From positions 92,706,292 to 92,770,291 of the forward strand of contig NC_061510.1 of the NCBI RefSeq assembly GCF_022539505.1: a stretch of DNA of 64,000 bases. The letters run 5' to 3'. Of the stretch, positions 22,442 to 32,635 are shown one piece after another. Position numbers and translations under genes: made by a program. The DNA is from Lolium rigidum. Its lineage: Eukaryota; Streptophyta; Magnoliopsida; Poales; Poaceae. Positions within the stretch are counted from its first letter, which is position 1. The number at the start of each line of letters is the position of its first letter. Below the pieces are notes generated by a model, which had not been told where the DNA came from, did no database searches, and saw only the letters and a program-made list of their open reading frames with translations.

Positions 22442-23329
22442 CACTACTAAAAAAACAGCTTAATTTGCTTACACGTGGCGGCACACTCAAAAGGTGGTGC
22501 GTCACCTATGCTTAATTACTCGTGGAACGCCATTAAAGTGGTGCGCCATGGGTGGATATTCCTAGGCTGTGCTGGTAGGGATGGCTGCACTTAGCTTTTC
22601 AGTTTTGAAAAAAATAAAAGAAGTAATAGAAACATCAAATTCTAAAATCCTTTAAGATGTAGTTAAGTTAATTAATCTAATTGTTAGGAAGATAAATAAC
22701 CATGAATTTCGATACATGGTAAAAAAAACCATGAATTTCGATAAAATTTTCAAAAAAAGCTCTATGTTTCGGTAAAACGGCTTTAAATTTACATACATCA
22801 TCGAATGAAAAAGTTTTCTACATGAAAAAACATCTACAGAAAAAAAAAGTTACATCTGATTTCAACGGCCTACCTACGATCGTTTACCAATTTTCTAGAA
22901 TCGTCAAATTTAAAAAAGGAAAATAGAGTTTTCGGAAGTTTATATTTCGCTGATTTTTTTTTAGAAAAGAGAAAAACTTACCCTCGTGGTGCACCGTTTG
23001 TAGTGGTGCGCCACGGGTATGTTGGGGCGCACGGCGAGCTACAACTCCTCCTTATAAGCTTGGCTGGAAAACCTAGTTCCCTATCTTCCCATTTAGTCTG
23101 TTCTCGAGGCGCCGCTATCTCTTTTCCTCCCTCTCTTCTCCCAAGCGGTCATCGACCTCTTCCTCCTCCGTGTTTCGCCTATCCTCTGCAGCATCTCTCT
23201 ATTCTCTCTGGCGCACCACCGTGAGTTACCCGTGGCGCACCGTGTGGTGCACCCCGGCTATGTACAGTACCCATGGCGCATCAAATGTTACTAGATTTAA
23301 ATGTGCGCCTTGGCGCACGACCCCGTAAG

Positions 23330-23640
23330 GTTTTTGTCAATGTTTATTTATATAACAATGATTAAAAAAATTGTTAACATAATAATATAATTCGTAGGTT
23401 TTACAAATGAATTGTATGTATAATTAAATTATGATAAAGCAGACGAAGTTACAAACAGAAGCAGTAAATTTAGAATCACCTCTTGTGAGGTTTGTGCCAA
23501 TGTTTATTTATATAACAACGATTTTTTTGGTAATATAATAATACAATTCGTAGGTTTTACAAACGAATTATCTGTATAATTAAATTATGATAAAGCAAAC
23601 GAAGTTACAAACATAGTGGTAAATTTAGATCACCTCTTGG
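23330..23640 (-). repeat. Two ~155-bp tandem units near the Helitron 3' end (right copy)
   Basis: Mirror image of 17151-17460, with shared words CAATGTTTATTTATATAACAA and TAATTAAATTATGATAAAGC in both units. Differences between units within a copy far exceed those between copies, so the tandem arrangement is old. Confidence 0.8.
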
Positions 23641-25829
23641 TGTGCGCCCCTGCTTTCACATTGACAAACATTTTGTAAATTGCTTTATAATAAGCTTAGA
23701 GAACAACATAGGCAGCAGTGCAAAGGTAATTACCGAAACCAACATGAAATTGCACATATTAGTCGACCGGACATCGGTGATAACACCTTGTGTTGCAAAA
23801 GCCATAAAAAAGAATCGAACATGCTATTAACAACGGTACCTTTCATTAGTGCTGCAACCTCATGACATCCCATAGGGGTAAACTTCTCCACTTCCAGCCT
23901 ATCGTCTAGGTGGTAAAATGATGGTCATGTGTACAATTAAGAATTTATTTGTATCACGTTACTTTATTTTAAAGCAAATGATAGTTCGTAGGTTTGCTGA
24001 GTTTCCTGTGCTGACAATACATATATTCCTAAAGATAGCTCATATCACAATCTGAATTATTTTGCAGGTGTAGTTCGTGGGAACTTGATCTTTCCTAGTT
24101 AACTATCGAGCGAGATCTTCGAAGTTGAAGAAAATTGGACTGCGGGGCAACTTGTTTTCGAAGTTGCAAGTGCATAACTCTCCATTCTGATGCTCGTTTC
24201 TGAGTAAATTGCCCTTGGCATTTCATTCCATCGATGATATAATATCTGATTGAACTCTCCATTCTGCTGCTCGGTCAGGTGTTTTTTCTACCGACGCAGC
24301 TTGAAAAGATTCTCGTGCTTGTGAATGGATGCTGCCCACCCATGGAGAGGAGAAGGCGGCAAGGCGCCGGAGCGAGGAGCGGTGGCCAAGGTTGGAAAGG
24401 CATGGTGGAGGAGGTGGCAGTGGCTCGCCCGGACGCCTGCAGCCTGCATGTATTCCTTTTGAATCATACTAACTTCCTCCTCGTGGTCGAGAGGCAGGGG
24501 AACACCTGCATGATGATGCCACCAAATGCATGAAACAAATCAGTACCAAAAACCCGAGTCATCTAACATGCCACACTCACCGCATGTAACATAACTTCTT
24601 TAAACATGTAAATCACCACTTGGCTTACTTACCATTGAAATGGTTGATAATGCAAAACTGGGCAGCTCTCCTTCGAGTTAGATGCTAGCTTTCGTCATTG
24701 TCATAGTTTGGATGGAACAACCCAGCTTCTGAATGCCAACGTCCAAATTCACCGTCAGCTGTAATTATTCTCGCGGAAACCAAGTAATGAATTAATGAAA
24801 TGTAAGAAAAATGAACAAGGCAAAGGGACTCACGAATCTGAATTCTCAATTCATTAGCTTGAGTTGCTCGATAGGTGAACCTGCTAAGCAAGAACTGAAG
24901 CTCTGGAAGAAGTGAAACATCACCATAAATCAATCTCCAAAATCTGCAGTAGATGTACGTTGCTGGCAGTTGGTGGTACCATGGACCGTATAAACAGATA
25001 ATCAACCTGTTCCAGTATTGCATGAAATGTGTTTCAGCATTGAGATTTTCAGAAAAATGTTAAGAAAACATTCTTCATCTAATCTAAATACAATGGAGCA
25101 CAATTGATGCTTCTTACGGTTTGGAATGGTCGATGGAGAACTGCGCAGCTCCTTCGGGACATCTAGACAGATACTACTCGTTACTTTTAATGTCTGCATG
25201 GAACAACCAAGTTCTAAGCACCAATATATAAATTCACTGTTGGCTGGAATTGCTCTACAGAATCCGAGTATTGAATGTAAGGCCAGCAAAATGGACAAGG
25301 TAAAGGGACCTCTAGAATACAAGTGTGTTCAGTCATTAACTTGAATCAACCCGAAGGAGCTCTGAAGGATGCCAGTTAAGCATCACCATGCACGAAATCT
25401 GCAGATGATGTAGTTGGCAACTGGTGTGCCATATACTATCTTTTGAGCAGAAATACAAAGACAACATTTTCTAGTTATAATTTTTCTCAGCTACAATATG
25501 CTTACTAATCTGCAGGCTAAAACTAATAACAACCAACTGCTCTTTCTCTGGACACTGAACTTCTTTTAGTATAAAATCGGAGTCTAACAAGGTGTGTGTG
25601 ACAAAATATGATGAACAGATCAAAGTTTGCTTGCAAGATACCATATACCTTCTTGCTTTTTCATAGATTATCGAGAACCGAGGTCTCTGATGCTATATCG
25701 TCAAAAAAGTAATCATAACCAACAAGTGTTGCTTGCTCCATGCTGCATCATCAACCTGCTGTGCTCACTTCAAGCTATACCTTCTTTCATTTAATCGATT
25801 GAAATCTTCATCCTGGGCACTCATCATTT

Positions 25830-26580
25830 TCAGAATCAGTACCACCAGCTGGTTCCTTTTGAGATGTGTACCACTGCATTTTACCACCACCAACATCTGA
25901 GGGGACGAAATATTGTTTGTGATCAAGGAACACATGGTACCTTCAACAGAAGAAGATGAGCGCATTAGTATATTTTGTAACAAATGAAACAATAATACTC
26001 ATTGTTGGTCCTAGCTACATACCCTCATTGTGTCAATATCAGGAGGCACAAACTATGCAATTCCAGTGTAGCAAATATATTCTGAATAAGATACTTGTGC
26101 TTGCTCAAAAAGCAACTTCCTCACTTATCAGTTTAAGAAAATCTCAATTCAGGATCCTAAAAAAACCTCAAAAAATTCAACTTTGCTCCTATTTTGACAA
26201 GGCAAGTAACACTACCTTGCCATCTGCACCAACCAAAAGATCACCTTAAAAATTTCCGCCCATCCTCCGAGTATGGCAAGTAACCTGCACTCCTCCGGTA
26301 AATGGTACAAACATTAAAGTTCTCCATAGAATTGTAAGCAAATTTTCTACTAAGATGGGCACTAAAACCCAACCTGTTCATTCACCTTGTTGCCATCGTC
26401 TGTAAAATCGACTACATGGTGATTGCTCATTATAGTATTATCGATTCATCGTCAATCGCACAAGCAAGAATCGCCTGCGGGAGCATGTGTCTCATAATCC
26501 TTGCGACTGGCAGCCCTCTCTTGGCTGCAGGAGTGAAGGTATCAAACTCAATGTACCAGGATACCAACATGGCTCAGTCA
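25830..26580 (-). pseudogene. ZEP: Captured zeaxanthin epoxidase exon fragments (right copy)
   Basis: The same four blocks as in the left Helitron, in the same relative order. Block a lies at about 26575-26400, b at about 26275-26212, c at about 26060-26025 and d at about 25945-25833. The stop before GDLLVGADG and the stop before FVPPDIDT occur in both copies. The inactivating changes therefore happened before or during spread of this Helitron lineage, not after insertion here. A few substitutions distinguish the copies, for example Trp versus Arg near the start of block a in the antisense frame. Confidence 0.8.
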
Positions 26581-29500
26581 AATGGATGCCTCCGGCAAAT
26601 CAATATATAATTATTAGGAGCATGTATATCTAATAGAATCTAGATCATTTTTTCAGAGATACATATGTACTTGAAAGATCAACTAAACTTGAAGCTGAAC
26701 AGAGAAAGAAGTGGAGGAGAACAGGGAAACATGTGGTGTGCAAAAAGATTTGTACATTGCCCATCAAAATTTGTGTTCCCATGGATCCAGAATATCATAA
26801 GTATAATTAGAAGAAATAGGACTAAGTGTATTCTATTAGGATTGATAATACTAAGCTTTCAACTAAACAGTAAACATGTAAATTCATTACATGTTGCATA
26901 CCAAAGGTGCCAAATTCCTTTTCTCGTAGGTATCAACTAAATAGTATACAATGGTGTCAAATTCCTTCTCTAAACTTAATTTTGAGGCATGAAAACCCAA
27001 GTAAAAATTTGAAACCGTAACTTCTCAGATAAATACCAAACGTATAACAATACGCTACATAAATCATTGGAAATGAACTTTGTCGCCACCTAGGTGAATG
27101 AAGAGGAAGCTCCTGCAAACCGACATATCTCATAGGTGGTGGTGTCGATAATAATAGTGAATAGTGATTTTAATGTAGAAGGACCAACATACATTTAAGA
27201 AGAAATGGCCGAGATATGGACATATCTGAGAAATACTAAAAAACAAGTTCCTCCTAGTTCTCAACCCTGTCCCAACTGCTTTCATCCCCACAGGCCAACA
27301 CCAAACATTCAGCCGAAATATTGAGAACATTTACTAAAAAGGATGAAAAACTATTATAAATGCACAATTAACTAAACATCAAGCTGGAACAAAAATTATT
27401 CTCTAGGGAAGATCATCTAGAAGCCCGATGTACGAAACACATAAATAATCTGTTGATCCATAGTTTATAAAAACTGAGAACCTTTTCTAAGAAAAAAAAA
27501 GAATGAGAAAATATTATAAATGTACAATAAACCAAACATCCGGTTGAAAAAAAAATTATTGTTTGCGCCGGATCATTTAGAAGCCCGGCTTACAGAAACA
27601 CAATTACATATAATTGTCGATCCATAAGGTTTATAAACCATCATCTTCAGTGCCACATGCGAAAGGCTATAATCATACATGATTAAGGGGAAATGGAGGA
27701 TTGATAATAACTTTTGATGGTAACTTAAACCAGACAACTTCCGAGACAAAGTACAAACCTATAAGGAAAGATGCGCAAAACAAACTAAAAGGAAGGAAAA
27801 ATTTGCTGGAATCAAGAGCACGAAGAACAAGTATATATTCCAAAAATAAATACCGTTCTACCATGTAGAGACAATATGTATTAATTAAAAGGAATTGGCA
27901 CGCACTTCCATTTGTGAAAGAAAATAATCCAAAAATATTGGAAGTGAATCAAAAGTAATGTCTAGACTAAATTCTAAGGTTGTTGTCTCATGTTATTTAA
28001 GAAAAAATACCTCGAAGTGATGTATCTAAATCAGGTTTACCTTACATTACCACTTGTATGAGGAAAGCTTATCACCAGTTTAGTGAATGTATCAAGCAAA
28101 CGAAAGAGACATTCCAGTTTTGCGTGGCTCACCTGCAGCATACCATGCATACTGCATTCGTAAATAAAAGCTAAATTACCAAACAAAGCAAGGCTGAAAC
28201 CTAACAAATGAAATCCTCCATCACCATAGTATCACCTTGTATCAGCTTTGAATGGCTCACATGCGTAAGATGCAGTTTCATATGCCTGAATACTGAGCAT
28301 TATTATATGCCTAAAGAAACCATCAATAAATAACACGTTGTGAGAGAACCAGGGATGGAGAGAAGGGTTAACATGGAATTAAGATGAAAAGAGCAGCAAT
28401 ACTGACCTCATCCTAGATTTGAAATTTATGGAATCACTTGCTTGGATGAATTGTCGATCTGGTTGTGTGCATGGGCGGCCGGAGATGGAGGCGGGCGAGT
28501 GTCGCAGTTAGAGAAACAGTCCAAACCTGAATGAAAATAAAAGCAGTCCATAATCGTTGTGTTCTCTGCCTAACCTCACAAAAGCCCTTTCGTATAGGGA
28601 ATCAATCCAAATGTTATGATTGTTGGCCAAGACTACGAAATCATACCTGCGGGTTTATGGGTGTCGATTCCCTTTCATACGAGAGATTTAGTTGCTAGCC
28701 CGTCATACCCAATAATTACACTGACAGAAAATCTGAAGACGAAACAGCTATCTTGCAGCGACATGACATATCGCATCTTCAGCTCCTCTGTAGCCACATT
28801 CAAGAATAACATAGGGAAAGTCACTGCAAATAACAAATACAGAAAATAATCTCATATCCATGGTTATACTGAAATAAACTCTGATCCAATGAAACTCTTA
28901 CAGTGGGGTACTGTTTGAAATCACCTTCCCTCGTTATTTAATTGAGGCCTATTAAATTAGCTCCATAGCTGGAGAGATGGAGGTCACATAAGAAAGTAGA
29001 ACCGACGTTTCCGGAATACGGATAAGCTTCTCTTGTGATACAGAAAAGAGCCTGTATTTGTTGTAGACCTATTGAAGTAATGTGTCAATTGCATCAATAT
29101 TAATATGGTGAACAAGGAAGCATTACTATGGCCAAGCTGCTCTTGTACAATCAGGTACCAGATATCACCGTATCTGCAGCTGAAGAGGAGCTCTGGCGGT
29201 GGATGGGCCATAATAGCTACCTTAATGCTTCAACTCTGCTGTTGTGGGGCCATTTCGGAGCTCCTCATCTGAACCCTAATTAAAAATGGTTAGAACTGAT
29301 CAGGAAAAGATCCAAAGCCAAAAACACACGCCAAGAGAACATAAAATGTAGACCTACAAACCAGAAACTTAAGAAAGCGTAATCTATTTGGGCAAATTTC
29401 AGAATCAGAGAGCCAAGGGTTGTAAGTTCCTCACCCTTCCCTCTCTGCCTCGCTATCCTTGGAGGTTGCCCAGATCCACGCGCTGCTCGTATCCCCTCCG

Positions 29501-30062
29501 CCTAGATGTCGCCGGCGTTGAGGAGATCGGTGAAGGCCACCTCGCCGCCCGTCTCCATCAGCGGCGGGCCATGGAACTCCATGGCGGAGCTCGGCGGTGC
29601 GGCGGTGGTGGTCCGTGCACCTCCCGCCAGCAAGGATCTTCAACGTGGTAGAGGAGAAGGACATGGGGGTGGAGGATACGAAGCTCGGAGACAGAGCCGG
29701 AGGTGGAGGGCTGAGCGCGTGAGGAAGAAGGTGGAGGGAGGAGGCGAATCGACCGCGATGGGATTGGGGATTGCGAGCGGCGGCTGGCTAGAGGGACGCG
29801 CGACGGGAGAGTCTGGGCCGAGCGGGCTTCACAGGACCCGTGGATAAAAAGTGGGTCTGTGGGAGGGCCTCAACGCCCTGAACGGAACGACGGCCGAGAT
29901 CGCGCCACGTCAGCTCGATCGGACGGCCCAAAATCCAAAGCGCTGTGAGAGCTCCATGGGAGTGCAGCAATCATACCGTGAGATGCCACATGTAACATCG
30001 GTGTGTGCTAGTCGTGGGACACGCATAGCGCGCCACGGGTAACATTTTTTCTAGTAGTGAAA

Positions 30063-30722
30063 TGCAGGATAGGGTAACTGGAAATAGAGTCGTACAGGAG
30101 AATAGGAAGAACATTCAAAGGGAAATCACATCTCCTTCATCTGGAGAGACATGAGGTTTAGAATCTCGGCGACATCGGCAGTGACGGCTTCTTCGGCGGC
30201 CTTCTTCAACAACTCCGGAGATATCTCGCTAGCTGGTCACTCCATGGGAAATGGAGTCCCGCGATGGTGCAGTCGGGATAGGAGGCTGGGAGCGAGCTCG
30301 GCGGTCATCATGCCCATCTTCGTCGAGTTGCGATGCTCGGGACGCACCGCTTATGAAATGGGCGAAGCTTTGTGCAAAGGCTTCACTAGGCACCTCCGGA
30401 GGAGCAGGGGCAGACCCTGGACAAAAATGTCCCGGTGTCCAGGTTAACATGTAATAGGCATGTGTATAGCAAGCAACGCAATGCATATAAGTTACACGAC
30501 TTCACAATTTTTAACATTCAACAACAAAATTGCTTACCAAAATAAAGTGTTTCCCTTGTTAATTATTTCACCATAAGAGTTGGGCACTGAAGTATTATGA
30601 TTGGCGAGGAAAAAACTATGACATAAATCTCAATTGCATAGAAAAGAAAAAAATGAAAAATGATATTAGCATACTAAATGTACAATATTTATAAAGTTAA
30701 TTTAAGAAGGAATGGCTTTCTA
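30063..30722. other. Intergenic with a minus-strand gene remnant
   Basis: On the minus strand 30486-30229 reads VPSEAFAQSFAHFISGASRA and other serine- and arginine-rich sequence. After a one-base frame change it continues EISPELLKKAAEEAVTADVA...ILNLMS to about 30145. The helical, alanine-rich end looks like real but decayed coding DNA. I do not recognise the family. 30490-30712 is AT-rich without features. Confidence 0.35.
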
Positions 30723-31113
30723 CGAAAAGTGTATTTGACACATGAACACCAGTGCTCCTGATTGTTAAAAATCATATTTTTTGGATTTCAAAAAATATGA
30801 AATTAAATACCCACACACATATAAACATTTTGAAGGTACGGTAGAAATTTTAGAGAAAAATATGTTATATTTTAAGCTATACAAAAAAGACAAATTTCTG
30901 ACAAATATATACATCTATACGTAGCCACAAATTTGTTTTTTTCCTGTAGCTCAAAATACAATGCAATTTCTACCAAAACTTTGCATAAATATTCAGAACA
31001 TGTGTATGTATTCATGGAATAAATTTGATGATTTTTTGGAACGTAAAAATACAGTTTTTAAATATTTTGAAAACTGAGAGCACTGGTGCTCATGTGCACC
31101 AAATTTGCTTCCT
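30723..31113. mobile_element. Mutator-type MITE (391 bp)
   Basis: The ends form an imperfect inverted repeat. TTTGACACATGAACACCAGTG on the left matches the complement of CACTGGTGCTCATGTGCACC on the right. A 9-bp direct repeat, GGCTTTCTA (30714-30722 and 31114-31122), flanks the element, as expected for the Mutator superfamily. The interior is AT-rich and non-coding. Confidence 0.8.
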
Positions 31114-31122
31114 GGCTTTCTA

Positions 31123-31611
31123 TGCTTTTTCAGGAACGCGATCAATGCATCAAAGAACTTACTTGACATTGTGACCTTTTGCTTATATAGGCATCAATTG
31201 AAAAATAACCACAAAAACAAATCGCAATGATCAAATCACGTTTCTATGAATCCAGTTCCCAAAATCCGAAATCCTAATACTCCCTCAGTTTAAGACCAGG
31301 TAGTTATTTAGAGGTATTGAGGACTAGCCGATGCCGGACCTGTTGTTCTTGCCGCCATGGACGCGTTCGCGCCTGTACCTCCGCCCGGCAGCAGCACACA
31401 ACGAAGCGGTGGCCAGAGCCGTGGTGCTGGCCCTCCTGCCCTCCTGGCGGCAGCGGTGACGGCGGGCTGACGTGAAAGAACAAGCGCGTGGCCGGCGACG
31501 TCTAAAAGGGCGCCGAGAAGCTTGGGCGGGTGCGGCAGCCGAACGTGGTGACACTCCGGGCCTCGAAGGACATGGAGGACAGGAGGAGCGGTCAGTGCTC
31601 AGTCAGTACAC
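31123..31611. other. Intergenic up to a CACTA element
   Basis: At about 31280 a CTCCCTCAGTTTAAGACC stretch resembles a Stowaway or Mariner MITE end, but no second end is visible. 31330-31600 is GC-rich with short frames on both strands and no recognised domain. The last three bases (CAC, 31609-31611) are the CACTA target duplication. Confidence 0.4.
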
Positions 31612-31630
31612 CACTAGTAGGAAAAGCTTC

Positions 31631-31862
31631 ATCAGTGGCGCACGAAAATGTGATTCTGTGGCGCACGGGTGGTGCGCCACAGAAACGTCGCCACAAAAAT
31701 AAGCTTTCTGTGGCGCACCTGGTCGTGCGCCACAGAAATAAGGTTTCTGTGGCGCACCGGGCCAGGTGCGCCACAGAAATAAGTAGTTCTGTGGCGCATG
31801 TGGTGTAGCTGCGCCACAGAAACAGGTGCGCCACAGAATTATTTTTTGGTGCGCCACAGAAC
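31631..31862. repeat. CACTA subterminal repeats, CTGTGGCGCAC / GTGCGCCACAG
   Basis: Alternating direct and inverted copies of an 11-bp motif recur about every 20-40 bp and can fold into hairpins (for example CTGTGGCGCACC...GGTGCGCCACAG). In En/Spm-type elements such motifs bind the element's own TnpA-type protein. Small ORFs across this zone are artefacts of the repeats. Confidence 0.8.
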
Positions 31863-32117
31863 TATGTACAGGTATACTCGATTTTGTGCTCCCTGGTGTA
31901 TTATACAGGTTTTATACTGGTTTTATACACCGTATACAGGTTATATACTGATATAATATAGACAGATATAATATGGACATATATAATCATCACATCATCA
32001 TCACATTACTTAGAGCCCGATCGAGTTATACATATAGCTCCATACAACTCATAATCCATGCAAATTAAGAAAGTTCTCATCATCTCTAGATACAAACGAA
32101 GTGACACCGGCCGCCGC

Positions 32118-32354
32118 CTACACTAGGATGAAATAGAGTACCGCCGCGACGATGGTGAGCAAGAGCGAGAGCACAAGGAAGGTCTTCATCTTGCTCTTGT
32201 TAGCTTGGTGCGCCCTCCACTTGGCAACCGCCTCGTGTCTAGTCGGGTACCCTTTGTAGCAGTTGCCGCTGAACTTGTGCACCTGTTTCTTGCACTCCTC
32301 CCACTCCTCGTACACTCCGGGAACCCTCCCCTCGAACACGACGTAGTACGTCAT
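32118..32354 (-). CDS. Hybrid-binding-domain protein with C-terminal membrane helix (78 aa)
   Basis: Starting at the Met before TYYVVFEGRVPGVYEEW, the frame encodes 78 residues. An upstream Met adds 12 residues. I prefer the inner one because the domain begins there. Residues 2-48 match the RNase H1 N-terminal hybrid-binding domain (Cauli_VI fold): Y-Y-V-V-x-x-G-R-x-P-G-V-Y, a conserved Trp (W18), Q24-V25, F28-S-G and Y33-K, then an EA near residue 41. Residues 58-78 (FLVLSLLLTIVAAVLYFILV) form one strong transmembrane helix at the very C-terminus. The layout suggests a tail-anchored protein with the nucleic-acid-binding domain in the cytosol. No RNase H catalytic domain follows. It lies in the CACTA element downstream of the Ulp1-like ORF, on the same strand. 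Function is not known. RNA-DNA hybrid or double-stranded RNA binding is inferred from the family. Confidence 0.7.
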   Translation of the reverse strand: MTYYVVFEGRVPGVYEEWEECKKQVHKFSGNCYKGYPTRHEAVAKWRAHQANKSKMKTFLVLSLLLTIVAAVLYFILV

Positions 32355-32635
32355 CTCTATGGACACAAGGCATATTAGTATATAACGCAATGGAAAGAGT
32401 TAGAGGGTTCACATGCATACATATTCACAAGAATTAAAGCAAGGAAATAATAATAAACCTAAAAGAAATATAGCATCGGTATCACATAAGTAATATGGTT
32501 CAACGATAACGACTACAATAGTAACTGAAGTCCAACAACGACGACCACCGTTTCGAGCAAATTAAGCAAGTTTAGTTTACAACACGGTGCAAATTGTCTA
32601 TCGATTCAAAGTAATGCTAGGCACACTGGCCTCGG

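Larger units (their letters stand above)
23291..29983 (-). mobile_element. Non-autonomous Helitron, right copy, reversed (6693 bp)
   Basis: This is the reverse complement of 10810-17500 over its full length, with scattered base changes and small indels. Read on the minus strand it starts TCTCACGG at 29983 and ends with the hairpin (23318-23303) and CTAG (23294-23291). The flanking bases are A (29984, minus) and T (23290, minus). Homology with the left copy stops at these termini. Because the element sits inside a CACTA while the left copy does not, the two are separate insertions. Contents match the left copy, including the zeaxanthin epoxidase pieces. Confidence 0.85.
22442..30059. mobile_element. 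Small CACTA element split by the second Helitron
   Basis: The left end reads CACTACTAAAAAAACAGC and the right end is the complement of CACTACTAGAAAAAATG. Both are flanked by AAA (22439-22441 and 30060-30062), a 3-bp target duplication typical of CACTA (En/Spm). Subterminal GTGGCGCAC/GTGCGCCAC words occur at 22475-22560, 22990-23030, 23210-23280 and 30030-30050. Without the Helitron at 23291-29983 the element is about 925 bp and non-coding. The junction bases fit an insertion at the AT in GTTATGCC. Confidence 0.75.

Noticed and set aside
10810..29983. A giant palindrome formed by inverted segmental duplication
   Set aside because: The arms end exactly at Helitron termini, each has its own AT target, and the right arm is inside a CACTA element with its own duplication. 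Two insertions explain everything.
31592..31857. Overlapping ORFs rich in CGA, WRT and HRN words
   Set aside because: They are generated by the CTGTGGCGCAC/GTGCGCCACAG subterminal repeats.
31631..31862. A CRISPR-like array of short spaced repeats
   Set aside because: The repeats alternate in orientation, vary in spacing, and sit at a CACTA end in a plant genome.
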